Shown: positions 9,182 through 18,216, counted from the first letter of the stretch. The stretch: 58,282 nucleotides of DNA from Roseicella aerolata (GCF_020523605.1 NZ_JAJAQI010000039.1:1-58282); one strand, 5' to 3'. Notes: generated from the sequence alone by a model not told the origin. Program-made: numbers and translations.

Positions 9182-9258
9182 TGGCGGACCCGATACGATT
9201 CGAACGTACGACCTTTGCCTTCGGAGGGCAACGCTCTATCCAGCTGAGCTACGGGTCC
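9182..9258 (-). tRNA. tRNA-Arg (anticodon CCG)
   Basis: On the minus strand the acceptor GGACCCG (9258-9252) pairs with CGGGTCC (9192-9186), followed by G and an encoded CCA (9184-9182). The D-arm region AGCTCAGCTGGATAGAGC, the anticodon stem TTGCC/GGCAA with loop CTCCGAA (anticodon CCG) and the T-arm GTTCGAATC are all present. Total length is 77 nt. It decodes CGG, a frequent Arg codon in this GC-rich genome. Confidence 0.97.
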
Positions 9259-9471
9259 GTTGAGGGGCTCTCTAACCTGCCTTGCGGCGCAAAGGAAGCC
9301 CCTTCGGCCGCTCTGTGATCGCGGAACCCAATTCCTTCCGGCCGCGCCGCACAGGCCATGCCCGGGCTGTTCCGCGCGGCGCGGCGTCAGGCCGGGGGAT
9401 CGCCACTGCTTCCGGCCGGGCAACCGGTGCTCCGCCCACCGCGTTGGCCGCCGGACAGGGCGGAGGCAGGC

Positions 9472-10002
9472 ATGGCGGAGCCGATGAAGCTGAAGGCGGA
9501 GGGCGTGGCAGCCACCCCCTTTGAGATCCCCGGATCGCGCGGGCAGTTCCGCATCCAGATCCTGAACGAGGATGCCGGGCGCGGCGTCGTCACCAGCATC
9601 GTCCACATCCCCCCCGGCGGCTTCATCCCGGCGCATTTCCACGAGGCCGGGCCGGAGATGCATTTCGTGCTGTCCGGCGACCTGATCGAGCACGGCGAGC
9701 GGCTCGCCCCCGGCGCCTTCCTCACCCATGCGCCCGGCGTGGTGCACGGCCCGCATGAGAGCGAGGGCGGCGCCCAGGTGCTGACCGTGCAGTCCTGGCA
9801 GTCGCATGAGGGGCAGTTCGATTTCCACATCGCCGAGGGCGAGGCCACCGGCGGAGACCAGCCGCAGGGCGGGGCGCCCGCCGGGGATGCCGGCGAGGCA
9901 GGCGAAGCCCTCGCCAGCGAGGGCATCCCGAAGCGCGACGAGGGCGGCTCCCCGCAGGAGCGCAAGGCAACGGAGCAGTCGCTCGGCCGCGGCTACGGCT
10001 GA
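9472..10002 (+). CDS. Cupin-domain protein
   Basis: The 176-residue protein has one cupin barrel at about 20-115. The first cupin motif is readable as HIPPGGFIPAHFHEAGPEMH with the metal-binding His/Glu set, then FVLSGDLIEHGERLAPGAFL, and the second motif supplies GVVHGPHESEG. The remaining 60 residues are a Gly/Glu-rich, probably disordered tail. Start: ATG 9472 with GGAGG 5 nt upstream; an open frame to 9358 has no such site. Small cupins of this kind serve as metal-binding sensors, isomerases or dioxygenases, and the substrate is not predictable. Its neighbour on the left is the divergently transcribed tRNA-Arg. Confidence 0.8.
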   Translation: MAEPMKLKAEGVAATPFEIPGSRGQFRIQILNEDAGRGVVTSIVHIPPGGFIPAHFHEAGPEMHFVLSGDLIEHGERLAPGAFLTHAPGVVHGPHESEGGAQVLTVQSWQSHEGQFDFHIAEGEATGGDQPQGGAPAGDAGEAGEALASEGIPKRDEGGSPQERKATEQSLGRGYG

Positions 10003-10012
10003 GCCGGCACCC

Positions 10013-10381
10013 CTATCTGTGCCCTCCGGCCCGCCGCAGCACGGCGCAGAGGCGGGAGAAGCTGAGCCAGAAGGCGCCATGGCCCGGCGCCTCCTCCGGA
10101 TCGGGGCCCTGCCGCGGCTCGCCCCGGCGCAGCAGGCCGAGCCGCGCCTCGAACCGCCCGCGCATATTCTCCAGGAAGGCGTCGCTGGCGCCGAGATACT
10201 GCTCCAGCAACTCGGCTGCGATCTCGATCTCAAGGCCCGGACGCCCGGCCTGGGTGAAGCGCTTCAGCGCCCGGCTGTCCCGCGCCAGCGTCAGGTGCAG
10301 CCGGTGCAACTCGGCCAGATGGCGGGCGATCTGCAGCCGCGCCTCCCGCGCCTCCTCCATCAGCGTGTCGCTCTCGGGCAT
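10013..10381 (-). CDS. Hypothetical helical protein, 122 aa
   Basis: I do not recognise the family. The sequence from MPESDTLMEEAREARLQ is strongly amphipathic and helical, with heptad-like stretches up to about residue 85 (IARHLAELHRLHLTLARDS; AAELLEQYLGASDAFLENMR), then a Pro-rich linker and LSFSRLCAVLRRAGG at the end. It could be a small coiled-coil or helical-bundle protein. It lies 56 nt downstream of the SDR gene on the same strand and may be cotranscribed. A GGGAGG abuts the ATG, unusually close, so the true start may be a few codons away. Confidence 0.55.
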   Translation of the reverse strand: MPESDTLMEEAREARLQIARHLAELHRLHLTLARDSRALKRFTQAGRPGLEIEIAAELLEQYLGASDAFLENMRGRFEARLGLLRRGEPRQGPDPEEAPGHGAFWLSFSRLCAVLRRAGGHR

Positions 10382-10437
10382 CCTCCCTGACCCTTCTCCG
10401 GGGCCTGCAGCCTGCATGGCCAGGGCTGAAGGCGCGC

Positions 10438-11280
10438 TTAACGCCCCTGCCGCGCGCGATAGGCCGCCCAGTCGGCATCGCTCCAGTCCAGCATGGCGTC
10501 GCTGCCCGATCGCGCGCCGCCCAGGAAGCGCTTGCCGCCATCGATCACCACCGTCTCCCCGGTGATGTAGGCCGCCATGTCGGAGACGAGGAAGGCAGCT
10601 AGGTCGGCGAGCTCCCGGTGCTCTCCCACGCGCCGCAGCGGGATGCCGCGCTCGACGGCGCCGGCCGCCTCCACCTGCAGCCGGGCCGTCGCGTCCGGCG
10701 TCGGGACGTTGCCGGGTGCGATGGCGACCAGCCGGATGCCCTTCGGCCCCCACTCCACCGCCAGCGACTGCGTCATCGCCAGCACCCCTGCCTTCGCCAT
10801 GGCCGAGGGCACGGTGAAGGCGCCGCCCTGCAGGGCCGAGAGGGTCAGGATGGACAGCACCGTGCCGCCGCGCCCTGCCTCGATCCAGCGCCGGCCGCAG
10901 CCCAGGGTGCACCAGGCGCTGCCCTTCAGCACGATATCCACCACCGCATCCACGGCGCGCGGCGAGAGGCGATGGGTCTGCGCCAGGAAATTGCCGGCGG
11001 CATTGTTCACCAGCACGTCGAGCGGCCCGCGCGCCCAGATGCGGTCCAGCATCGCCTCCACCGCCGTGGCGTCGCGCACATCGCAGCGCTCGGTCGCCAG
11101 CTCGGCGCCGAGTTCCGCGCGGAAGGCGGCGGCCGTCGCCTCCAGCACCTCGGCGCGCCGGCCGCAGATCGTGACCGCGGCGCCGAGTTCGACGAAGCGC
11201 CGTGCCATGCTGCGGCCGAGGCCGGTGCCGCCGCCGGTGACCAGGATGCGGCGGCCAGCGAGGGTATCGGGCGAGAGCAT
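10438..11280 (-). CDS. SDR oxidoreductase, 2,4-dienoyl-CoA reductase-like
   Basis: The 280-residue Rossmann protein has the NAD(P) motif LVTGGGTGLGRSMARRF (about 13-29) and VLVNNAAGNFLA near residue 90. The segment FTVPSAMAKAGVLAMTQSLA contains the active-site Lys but not the usual YxxxK Tyr, and the C-terminus has GETVVIDGGKRFLGG followed by DADWAAYR. Both details (NNAAGNF and P-S-A-x-A-K) are typical of 2,4-dienoyl-CoA reductases, which reduce polyunsaturated acyl-CoA esters for beta-oxidation. The divergent CaiB/BaiF CoA transferase fits acyl-CoA metabolism. Substrate is inferred. Confidence 0.85.
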   Translation of the reverse strand: MLSPDTLAGRRILVTGGGTGLGRSMARRFVELGAAVTICGRRAEVLEATAAAFRAELGAELATERCDVRDATAVEAMLDRIWARGPLDVLVNNAAGNFLAQTHRLSPRAVDAVVDIVLKGSAWCTLGCGRRWIEAGRGGTVLSILTLSALQGGAFTVPSAMAKAGVLAMTQSLAVEWGPKGIRLVAIAPGNVPTPDATARLQVEAAGAVERGIPLRRVGEHRELADLAAFLVSDMAAYITGETVVIDGGKRFLGGARSGSDAMLDWSDADWAAYRARQGR

Positions 11281-11308
11281 GTCGGACTTCCCCTTGTTCT
11301 GCGGGTAT

Positions 11309-11351
11309 CCGGGGGGATCGGCGTTCGATCCTGAACGCCGATCCCCCCCGG
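11309..11351. repeat. Strong 18-bp hairpin between divergent SDR and CoA-transferase genes
   Basis: Positions 11309-11326 and 11333-11351 are reverse complements (one extra C on the right) around GATCCT. The central GCGTTC...CTGAACGC core equals that of the dispersed repeats at 1288 and 8669, with different outer arms (GGGGATC rather than AGCGGAT). It lies between two gene starts, where a terminator is not expected. Confidence 0.7.
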
Positions 11352-11498
11352 CTTGTTGGCCATAGAGCCGATCCGCGCGCCCGGGCCTCCCCGCCCCTCC
11401 GCGATCCGCTGCGGTGCCGGCCCCGGCGGCCCCGCGCTTGACCGCCCGCGCCGCCAGGGCGAGCCTGCCACGGAACGTCCGGGAAGGAACATGCCGCG

Positions 11499-12641
11499 AT
11501 GCTGCCTCTGCAGGGCATCAAGGTGCTGGAGATCGGCCAGAACCTGGCCGGCCCCTATGCGAGCGAGATCCTCGCGATGCTCGGCGCCGAGGTGGTGAAG
11601 ATCGAAAGGCCGGAGGGCGACGACGCGCGCGGCTGGGGGCCGCCCTTCCATGCCGGCATCGCCTGCAGCTTCCATGCAGTGAACCGCAACAAGCGCAGCG
11701 TCGCGCTGGACCTGAAGGACAAGGCGGCGCTTGCCTGGCTGCGCGACTTCGTCCGTACGCAGGACATCTTCGTCCCGAACATGCGGCCGGGATCGCTGGA
11801 CGCCTTCGGCCTGGGGGCGGAGGCGCTCCGGGCGCTGAACCCGCGCCTGATCTACTGCTCGCTGCACGCTTTCGGCGCCAAGGGGCCGATGGCGCTGAAG
11901 CCGGGCTATGAGCCGATCGTGCAGGCCTTCGCCGGCATGTTCAGCGTGAACGGCCTGGCCGAGGCGCCGCCGGCGCGCGTGGGGATGCAGGTGCTCGATC
12001 TCGGCACCGGCGTCTGGGCGGCGCTCGGCTGCCTCGCCGCCCTGCAGCGCCGGCACCACACCGGCCAGGGCTGCACCGTGGATACCTCGCTCTTCGAGAC
12101 CGGCCTGGGCTGGATGGCGCAGCATGTCGCCGGCTTCAACGAGAGCGGCCGGCAGCCGCCGCGCCACCGCACCGGCAACCCGAAGCTCATCGTCTTCCAG
12201 GCCTTCGATACGGCGGATGGCGAGATCGTGGTCGCCGCCGCCAATGACCGGCTCTTTGCCAAATTCGCCGCCGTGCTGGGGCACCCGGAATGGGGGAGCG
12301 ACCCGCGTTTCCGGACCAATGCCGACCGCATCGCCCATCGGGACATCCTGCTGCCGCTGCTGGAAGCGGAGATGGCGAAGAAGACCAGCGCCGAATGGAG
12401 CGACGCGCTGGAGGCGGCGGGCATCCCCTGCTCCCCCATCCACGACATCGCGGCGGTGAAGGCGCATCCGCAGACGGCGGCGCTCGGCATCATGCAGCCC
12501 ATGCCGGGCTATGGGCTGGAGGGGGTGGCGCTGCCGGTCTCCTTCGACGGGGAAAGGCCGCCGGTCACGACCGGTGCGCCGGCGCTGGGCGAGGCGAATG
12601 CAGAGTTGGGCGCACCGAGGCCCGTCACCACCCCGGGCTGA
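11499..12641 (+). CDS. CaiB/BaiF family CoA transferase
   Basis: The 380-residue class III CoA transferase would move CoA between carboxylic acids. Family features: GIKVLEIGQNLAGPYASEIL at the N-terminus, LGAEVVKIERPEGDDAR, the RNKRSVALDLK motif, GYEPIVQAFAGMFSVNG and GMQVLDLGTGVWAALG, whose Asp aligns with the catalytic aspartate. The C-terminal part (AEWSDALEAAGIPCSPIHDI) closes the interlocked-ring fold. Full length for the family. It is divergent from the dienoyl-CoA-reductase-like gene, with the hairpin 11309-11351 in between. Substrate acid unknown. Confidence 0.9.
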   Translation: MLPLQGIKVLEIGQNLAGPYASEILAMLGAEVVKIERPEGDDARGWGPPFHAGIACSFHAVNRNKRSVALDLKDKAALAWLRDFVRTQDIFVPNMRPGSLDAFGLGAEALRALNPRLIYCSLHAFGAKGPMALKPGYEPIVQAFAGMFSVNGLAEAPPARVGMQVLDLGTGVWAALGCLAALQRRHHTGQGCTVDTSLFETGLGWMAQHVAGFNESGRQPPRHRTGNPKLIVFQAFDTADGEIVVAAANDRLFAKFAAVLGHPEWGSDPRFRTNADRIAHRDILLPLLEAEMAKKTSAEWSDALEAAGIPCSPIHDIAAVKAHPQTAALGIMQPMPGYGLEGVALPVSFDGERPPVTTGAPALGEANAELGAPRPVTTPG

Positions 12642-12730
12642 GCACAGGCCGGGCTCTCCCGGCCCATGCTGTCGTTGCAGTTCCATATGGGCTAACTGCA
12701 GGCAATCTCAACTTCAGGTTGCCAATCCTC

Positions 12731-14212
12731 ATGCTTTGCTGGCTTGCGGCCCCGCTGATGAGGCGCCGGCTGCTCCCTGCGCTGTTCGTCCCCGTGGCAC
12801 TCGCGCTCGGGCTGCTGCTGGCGCGGCTGACGCCCCCCTTCCAGAACCCCGACGAGTTTGCCCATCTGCTGCGGGCGGAGCAGGTCTCGCGCGGTATCTG
12901 GCTCGGCCAGCGGGTCGATTGCGCCGCCGCGCCGGATCCGGGTCTTTGCCGGCTCAGCGACGACGTCGCGTTCGGAGTGGTACCGGGGCGTGCGACGACC
13001 GGCGGGATGGTGGATGCCGGGCTGCTCGAACTCGCCGCGGTCTATCGCGACCTCCCCTTCCAGCGGGACCGGAAGGCCACACCGGCCATGGCGGATGCCG
13101 CGATGCGCATCGGCTGGACCGGCCGGCTGCATCCGGCGGCCTTCACCAACACAGCCGTCTACCCGCCGCTGCTGTACCTGCCCGCCGCGGCCACGCTGGG
13201 CACGGCGCGCATGGCCGGCATGCCGCCGCCCTCAGCGTTCCGCCTCGCCCGCGCGGTCAACCTCCTCATCGCCATCGGCCTGGCGGCCCTGGCGCTCCAC
13301 CTGTGCGGGCGCGGGCGGGCCAGCATGGCGGTCCTGCTGGTGCTGCCGATGACGCTCGCCCTGGGGGGGTCCATCGCACCGGACGGCATGCTGATTGCGG
13401 GTGCCGCGCTCGGCGCCTCCATCCTCTCCCGGGCCATGCAGCGCGAAGCGGGTCTGTCCTGGGGAGCAATCCTCGGCTTCGGCGCGGTGGTGCTGGCCCT
13501 GGCGCTGGCGCGCCCGCCATACCTGCTGCTCGGCCTGCTGGCGCTGGCGGCACCGGCGGCGACGCCGCTTGGTCCTGCCGGATCCTGGCCGAGCCGCCTC
13601 CTGCGGCTCGCCGTGCTGCTGCCCGCAGGCTTGGCGGCACTGGGCTGGATGGCCACAGCCGCACCGGTCATGGTGCCGGTCCAGCTTCCCGAGGTGCAGC
13701 CCGACCTCACGGCGCAGGCGCGGTTCCTGCTCGAACACCCCTTGCGCCTGCCGGAGATCCTGGCCCGCACCGCGGCCGTCTCGGGCGCATCCATCCTACG
13801 GCAGGCGATCGGCGTGCTGGGGTGGCTCGACACGCCGCTGCCGGGTCTCGTCTACCTCGCCGCCATCATGGCACTGGTGCTGGCGCTGGCCGCGGATGGC
13901 GGCGGCCTGGATGGTCGTCCCGGGCCGGAAGGCCGGGCGGTCCTCCTCGCCGCCGTGGTTCTGGCCGGCACCGTGACGGCCATCGCACTGGCGCTCTACC
14001 TGTCCTACTCGCCGGTCGGGCATCCGGTCGTGCAGGGCATCCAGGGCCGCTATCTGCTGCCGCTCCTGCTCCTGGCGCTGCCCTTCCTGCCGCGCCTGGT
14101 GCCGCCGCGGCCTTGGTCGGGACCGGCCGCCGGCCTCGGCATCGTCGCGCTCATCCTCTGTGTCGGCCTGCTGGTGCCGGCCCGGCTGATCACGCGCTAT
14201 GGCTGGCCCTGA
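12731..14212 (+). CDS. DUF2142 multi-pass membrane protein
   Basis: This is a 493-residue integral membrane protein with about ten hydrophobic segments. After the first helix comes LTPPFQNPDEFAHLLRAEQV, the P.DE..H..R signature of DUF2142, also seen in GT-C-like glycosyltransferases. YPPLLYLPAAATLG and a final IQGRYLLPLLLLALPFLP motif support this. Family function is not established; similarity to polyprenyl-phosphate-dependent transferases suggests surface glycan assembly. The start is uncertain: ATG at 12731 or 12758, neither with a strong ribosome binding site, while the frame opens much further upstream inside the CoA transferase. Confidence 0.75.
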   Translation: MLCWLAAPLMRRRLLPALFVPVALALGLLLARLTPPFQNPDEFAHLLRAEQVSRGIWLGQRVDCAAAPDPGLCRLSDDVAFGVVPGRATTGGMVDAGLLELAAVYRDLPFQRDRKATPAMADAAMRIGWTGRLHPAAFTNTAVYPPLLYLPAAATLGTARMAGMPPPSAFRLARAVNLLIAIGLAALALHLCGRGRASMAVLLVLPMTLALGGSIAPDGMLIAGAALGASILSRAMQREAGLSWGAILGFGAVVLALALARPPYLLLGLLALAAPAATPLGPAGSWPSRLLRLAVLLPAGLAALGWMATAAPVMVPVQLPEVQPDLTAQARFLLEHPLRLPEILARTAAVSGASILRQAIGVLGWLDTPLPGLVYLAAIMALVLALAADGGGLDGRPGPEGRAVLLAAVVLAGTVTAIALALYLSYSPVGHPVVQGIQGRYLLPLLLLALPFLPRLVPPRPWSGPAAGLGIVALILCVGLLVPARLITRYGWP

Positions 14213-14224
14213 GCCATCGCCGCC

Positions 14225-15253
14225 TCACGCCGGCAGCGGCGCCGCCTCCGGCGCCAGCCGCGCCGGGATGCCGTCATGCTCGCCGAAATCGGGCGCCAGC
14301 GGCCGGCGCGGATGGACCGTCAGCCACAGCCGCACCATCAGCCGGCGCCTCTCCGGCTCGGGCCAGTCCTCGAACTCCGTCCGGGCATGCGTGGTGACGT
14401 AGTTGTTGCAGAACTGCATGTCCCCGGGCTCGAGCATCATGTCGAGCCGCATGTCCTCCCGCGCCGAGAGGTCCGACATCAGCTCCAGCGCCTCCCGCTC
14501 CTGCTCCGTCAGCGGCACGCCGCGGCGCTGCGCGCCGGTCTCGATCGGGTTGCGGATGAAGCGGCAGGAGAGCACGCCCCCGGGGCCATCGGGCCAGCGG
14601 CTGAAGACCGGGATGGGTCGCGGCGTCACGCCGTTCGGGTTGTCCGCCGCCTCGCGCTCGGAATAGTGGAAGCCGCGATAGAGGACCGGCAGAAGGTCCG
14701 GCCGCGTCCGCAGGATCTCGTTATGCACCGCCATGGTGCTGACGACGGAGGAGAGCCCGCCCGCCTTCGCCCGCCTCTGGCAGAGCAGCCCGACCAGGTC
14801 GCAGCGGTCGGTGTGGAAATCCAGCCGCGCCCTGGTCTGGTAGCCGCGGGTATTGGCGGAACCGTAGGTGCGGCCCTGGTCGAAGACATGGCCCAGCATC
14901 TCGCCATGGGAGTTCTGCGAGACCGCGGTGCCGAGATGCGTGCCGATGCCCCAGAAGATCGCCTCCCGCTCGGCTTCCGTGAACCGCCCCGCCGGCAGGC
15001 CGCGCAGCACGAAGAAGCCGCGGCCGCTCTGGGCCTCCCGCAGCCACGCCGCCAGGCGCGGCGCCAGCACGGGCAGCGGGAAATCCGCGCGGCTGATGGC
15101 GGTGGTGGCGAGGCCACGGGCCTGCACGCCGCGCAGCGCGGCCGCCAGATCCTCGACCTCCGCCGCGGTCAGGGTGCCGATCCAGCCGGCATCATTGGCG
15201 ATCTCCGCGCCGCGCCAGGCGCTGGCATCGGTCACGGGGGCATGGTCGCTCAT
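14225..15253 (-). CDS. TauD/TfdA-family Fe(II)/2-oxoglutarate dioxygenase
   Basis: The 342-residue protein has the iron-binding HxD motif in LDFHTDRCDLVGLLC (about 165-179) and a late MQFCNNYVTTHARTEF carrying the distal His, followed by RRRLMVRLWLTVHP whose Arg would bind 2-oxoglutarate. The pattern and length fit TauD/TfdA hydroxylases (PF02668). Start ATG 15253. It is divergent from the class II aldolase/ThDP operon and may hydroxylate a small substrate for that pathway. Substrate cannot be read from sequence. Confidence 0.85.
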   Translation of the reverse strand: MSDHAPVTDASAWRGAEIANDAGWIGTLTAAEVEDLAAALRGVQARGLATTAISRADFPLPVLAPRLAAWLREAQSGRGFFVLRGLPAGRFTEAEREAIFWGIGTHLGTAVSQNSHGEMLGHVFDQGRTYGSANTRGYQTRARLDFHTDRCDLVGLLCQRRAKAGGLSSVVSTMAVHNEILRTRPDLLPVLYRGFHYSEREAADNPNGVTPRPIPVFSRWPDGPGGVLSCRFIRNPIETGAQRRGVPLTEQEREALELMSDLSAREDMRLDMMLEPGDMQFCNNYVTTHARTEFEDWPEPERRRLMVRLWLTVHPRRPLAPDFGEHDGIPARLAPEAAPLPA

Positions 15254-15382
15254 GGCGGTTGTTCCGGAGGTTTCCCTGGGGGCGGGAAGCTTCCGCCGCT
15301 TCCCGCACCCGCGCAACACCCCCTTCGCGCCCTGCCCGAAGGCTGGTTGAATGCCTGCAAGAACATGCTGGAGGGTCCGAGG

Positions 15383-16165
15383 ATGACGTCCCATGCCGCG
15401 CTGCGGATCGCCCCGGTCCGCGCCTCCGTCTCGGAGGCCGAATGGCAGGCCCGCCTCGACCTCGCCGCCTGCTACCGGCTCTGCGAGGGCTACGGCATGT
15501 CCGACATGATCTACACCCATATCACCGCGCGGGTGCCGGACAGTCCGGGACATTTCCTGATCAACCCGAACGGCATGCTCTTCGGCGAGATCACGGCATC
15601 GAGCCTGCTGAAGGTCAGCCTGGAGGGCGAGATCCTCTACAGGCCGGACCTGCCCTATGGCCTGCACCCCGCGGGCTTCACCATTCACAGCGCCATCTAC
15701 CGCGCGCGGCCGGACGCCATGGCGGCGATGCACACCCACACCGTCGCGGGCATGGCGGTTTCCGCCCTCACATGCGGGCTGCTGCCGCTCACCCAGACCG
15801 CAACGCGCTTCTACGGCCGCATCGCCTATCACGACTTCCGCGGGCCGGAGCGCGACCCGTCCGAACGCGACGCGCTGGCCAGGACCATCGGCCCGCTGAA
15901 TTACTGCATCCTCCGCAACCACGGCCTGCTGACGCTGGGTGAGAGCGTGGCGGAGGCCTTCATCGCGATGTGGGGGATGGAGCGCGCCTGCCAGGCCCAG
16001 CTTCAGGCCATGGCCTGCAACACGGAGCTGAACATCCCCTCCGACGAGGTCGTGGCGAGATCCTGTGCCATGTACGACCCGCCGAACAGCCGGCGCTACG
16101 GGTTGCTGGAATGGCCGGGGCTGCTGCGCAAGCTGGATCTCGCCGACCCGTCCTGGCGGGACTGA
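15383..16165 (+). CDS. Class II aldolase/adducin family protein
   Basis: The 260-residue protein has the fold of FucA/AraD-type aldolases and epimerases. Visible motifs are YTHITARVPDSPGHFLINPN, the zinc ligands in AMHTHTVAGMAVSA (HTH, about residues 115-117), and the third-His region YCILRNHGLLTLGESVAEAF. Start: ATG 15383, with GGAGGG 7 nt upstream; the longer upstream frame is antisense to the dioxygenase. The ThDP enzyme follows after 43 nt, so the two are probably cotranscribed and act on related 2-oxo or hydroxy acids. Confidence 0.85.
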   Translation: MTSHAALRIAPVRASVSEAEWQARLDLAACYRLCEGYGMSDMIYTHITARVPDSPGHFLINPNGMLFGEITASSLLKVSLEGEILYRPDLPYGLHPAGFTIHSAIYRARPDAMAAMHTHTVAGMAVSALTCGLLPLTQTATRFYGRIAYHDFRGPERDPSERDALARTIGPLNYCILRNHGLLTLGESVAEAFIAMWGMERACQAQLQAMACNTELNIPSDEVVARSCAMYDPPNSRRYGLLEWPGLLRKLDLADPSWRD

Positions 16166-16208
16166 GCGCGGCCGGGGGCATCCGCAGGCAAGGGAGGGAC
16201 AGGAGCAG

Positions 16209-17888
16209 ATGAGCCGCACCGTAGGCCGCGTCCTCGCGGAAAGCCTGATCGCGCATGGCATCGACACCATCTGGATGGTGCCGGGCGAGAGCTTCCTCGG
16301 CCTGACCGATGCGCTGACCGAGACGCCGGAGGTCCGCCTCATCGTCTGCCGGCATGAGGGCGGCGCCGGCTTCATGGCCGTCGCCGATGGCCGCATGCAG
16401 GGCGGCCGCGCCGGCGTGCTGCTGGTTTCGCGCGGCCCCGGCCTCTCCAACGCCATGGTCGCGCTGCACACGGCCTGGCACGACGCGACGCCGCTGGTCG
16501 TCCTGTGCGGCCAGGTGGAGCGCAAGGATTTCGGCCGGCTGGCGCTGCAGGAGCAGAACTACGGCAAATTCCTCTCCGACGTCACCAAGGACGTGATCGA
16601 GGTGAACGAGGTGGTGCAGGCCAGCGAGAGCATCGCCCGCGCCTTCCACCTGGCCGAGAGCGGCACCCCCGGCCCCGTCGCCGTCATCCTGCCGGAAGAC
16701 ATCTTCGACGAGCCGACGGACGCGCCGCTGGCGAAGCCGCGGCCGCGGGTCTTCGGCGGACCGCGCGAGGAAGACCTGGACCAGCTCGCTGGCATGCTCG
16801 CGCGGGCCGAGCGGCCGCTGGTCTGGGTCGGCGGGGCGCTGGCCAATGCCGATGCCGCCACGCTGGAGGCGTTACGGCAGCTCGCGGAGCAATGGGTGCT
16901 GCCCGTCTCCCCCACCCATCGCCGGCCGCAGCTCTTCGATGCCACGCATCCCCATTACGGCGGCTATATGGGGATCCGGGTGCCGAAGCAGCTGCTGGAG
17001 GAGATGCGGAAGGCCGACCTGCTGGTTGCCCTCGGCGAGCGCATCACGGATTCCGTCAGCCAGTCCTACAGCTTCCCGACCGCACCGGATCCGCAGCTTC
17101 CGCTGGTGCAGGTCTGGCCGGATGCCAATGAGATCGGCCGCGTCTTCCGCCCCGATCTCGGCATCGCGGCCGAACCGGCCGCGGTGATCCGTGCCCTGCT
17201 GAAGCGCGGCGCACCCGCGGACGCCGCGAAGCGTGCCGGCTGGGTCGCCGGGCTGCACGGTATCCATAGCCGGCTGATGGCGCCGGACTGGGACAGCATG
17301 CCGGATGGGGTCAATTTCGCCGCTGTCTGCGTGGCAGTCGCCAGGCACCTCGCGCCGGATGCCGCCATCACCTCGGATGCTGGCAATTTCTCTTCCTTCA
17401 TCCACCGCTATATCGGCTTCCGGCCGGGGCAGAATTTCCTCTCCTCGGTCGTCGGCGCCATGGGCGCGGGCGTGCCGATGGCGGTCGCGGCCGCCATCCG
17501 CCGGCCGGGGAGGCAGGCCGTCGCCTTCGTCGGCGATGGCGGCGCGCTGATGACCGGCAACGAGATCGCCACCGCCATGCAGTATGGCGCGGCGCCGATC
17601 ATCATCATCTCCGACAACAAGCGCTACGGCACCATCGGCATGCACCATGAGGTGCGTTATCCGAACCGGCCCTATGAGAGCGCGGTGCGGCTGACCAACC
17701 CCGACTTCGCCGCCTGGGGCCGCGTCTTCGGCGCGGAGGGCATCACCATCGCCTCCGAGGCGGAGGTGGAGGACGCCATCGCCCGCGCCTTCGCGGTGAA
17801 GGACCGGCCGGTGGTGGTGCATGTCCACAGCTCGGCCGAGCAGATGAGCGCCTGGCGCCGGCGCGGCGCGGCACGGGTGCACGGGTAG
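16209..17888 (+). CDS. Thiamine-diphosphate-dependent enzyme, acetolactate synthase-like
   Basis: The 559-residue protein shows the three-domain ThDP layout. The N-terminal PYR domain carries the catalytic Glu in VCRHEGGAGFMAVADG (about residue 50), the central domain runs about 185-325, and the C-terminal PP domain has the cofactor motif VGDGGALMTGNEIATAMQYG to SDNKRYGTIGMHH (GDG...N). Close to acetolactate synthase large-subunit-like decarboxylases or ligases; no regulatory small subunit lies nearby, arguing against IlvB itself. AGGAG precedes ATG 16209. Likely in an operon with the class II aldolase. Substrate unknown. Confidence 0.85.
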   Translation: MSRTVGRVLAESLIAHGIDTIWMVPGESFLGLTDALTETPEVRLIVCRHEGGAGFMAVADGRMQGGRAGVLLVSRGPGLSNAMVALHTAWHDATPLVVLCGQVERKDFGRLALQEQNYGKFLSDVTKDVIEVNEVVQASESIARAFHLAESGTPGPVAVILPEDIFDEPTDAPLAKPRPRVFGGPREEDLDQLAGMLARAERPLVWVGGALANADAATLEALRQLAEQWVLPVSPTHRRPQLFDATHPHYGGYMGIRVPKQLLEEMRKADLLVALGERITDSVSQSYSFPTAPDPQLPLVQVWPDANEIGRVFRPDLGIAAEPAAVIRALLKRGAPADAAKRAGWVAGLHGIHSRLMAPDWDSMPDGVNFAAVCVAVARHLAPDAAITSDAGNFSSFIHRYIGFRPGQNFLSSVVGAMGAGVPMAVAAAIRRPGRQAVAFVGDGGALMTGNEIATAMQYGAAPIIIISDNKRYGTIGMHHEVRYPNRPYESAVRLTNPDFAAWGRVFGAEGITIASEAEVEDAIARAFAVKDRPVVVHVHSSAEQMSAWRRRGAARVHG

Positions 17889-18216
17889 CCGCCCGGGCCG
17901 GGCGCGATGCCGCCCGGCACAATGCCAGGCTGCACGATGACCGGCCTGCGGTCGCCGGAAGCGGCGCCGGCGCCTGAGGCCGCATGGATGCGCCAGCATT
18001 CGTGCAGGACAGCATGATCCCCGACCTGGCCGGTTGGGGCACCGCCACCACGCCGGCCTGAGGGGGCGGGAGCGGATCATCGTCGCTGGCCTCGACCCGC
18101 CGGAAACGGGATTGGCGGCGATCCCGGGACGGATCGCGGCGAAGGCCGGGACATCGGCGCGGGCGCTGGAGGAAGCGGGGTTCAGCCCGGACCGAACCCC
18201 GGCCTCGCCCCGGCCA
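17889..18216. other. Convergent intergenic region with two weak hairpins
   Basis: No gene. GCCGGGC (17897-17903) pairs with GCCCGGC (17912-17918) right after the ThDP gene, and GGGGTTC (18177-18183) with GAACCCC (18194-18200) just beyond the Rieske gene's stop codon. Both may help end the convergent transcripts. Neither has a T-tract. Confidence 0.4.

Noticed and set aside
8824..10233. 469-codon minus frame across the cupin gene and tRNA-Arg
   Set aside because: It reads through a tRNA gene and antisense to a cupin with a good ribosome binding site.
11007..12686. 559-codon minus frame antisense to the CoA transferase
   Set aside because: The plus-strand CoA transferase has all family motifs; this frame is a GC-bias shadow joining into the SDR N-terminus out of frame.
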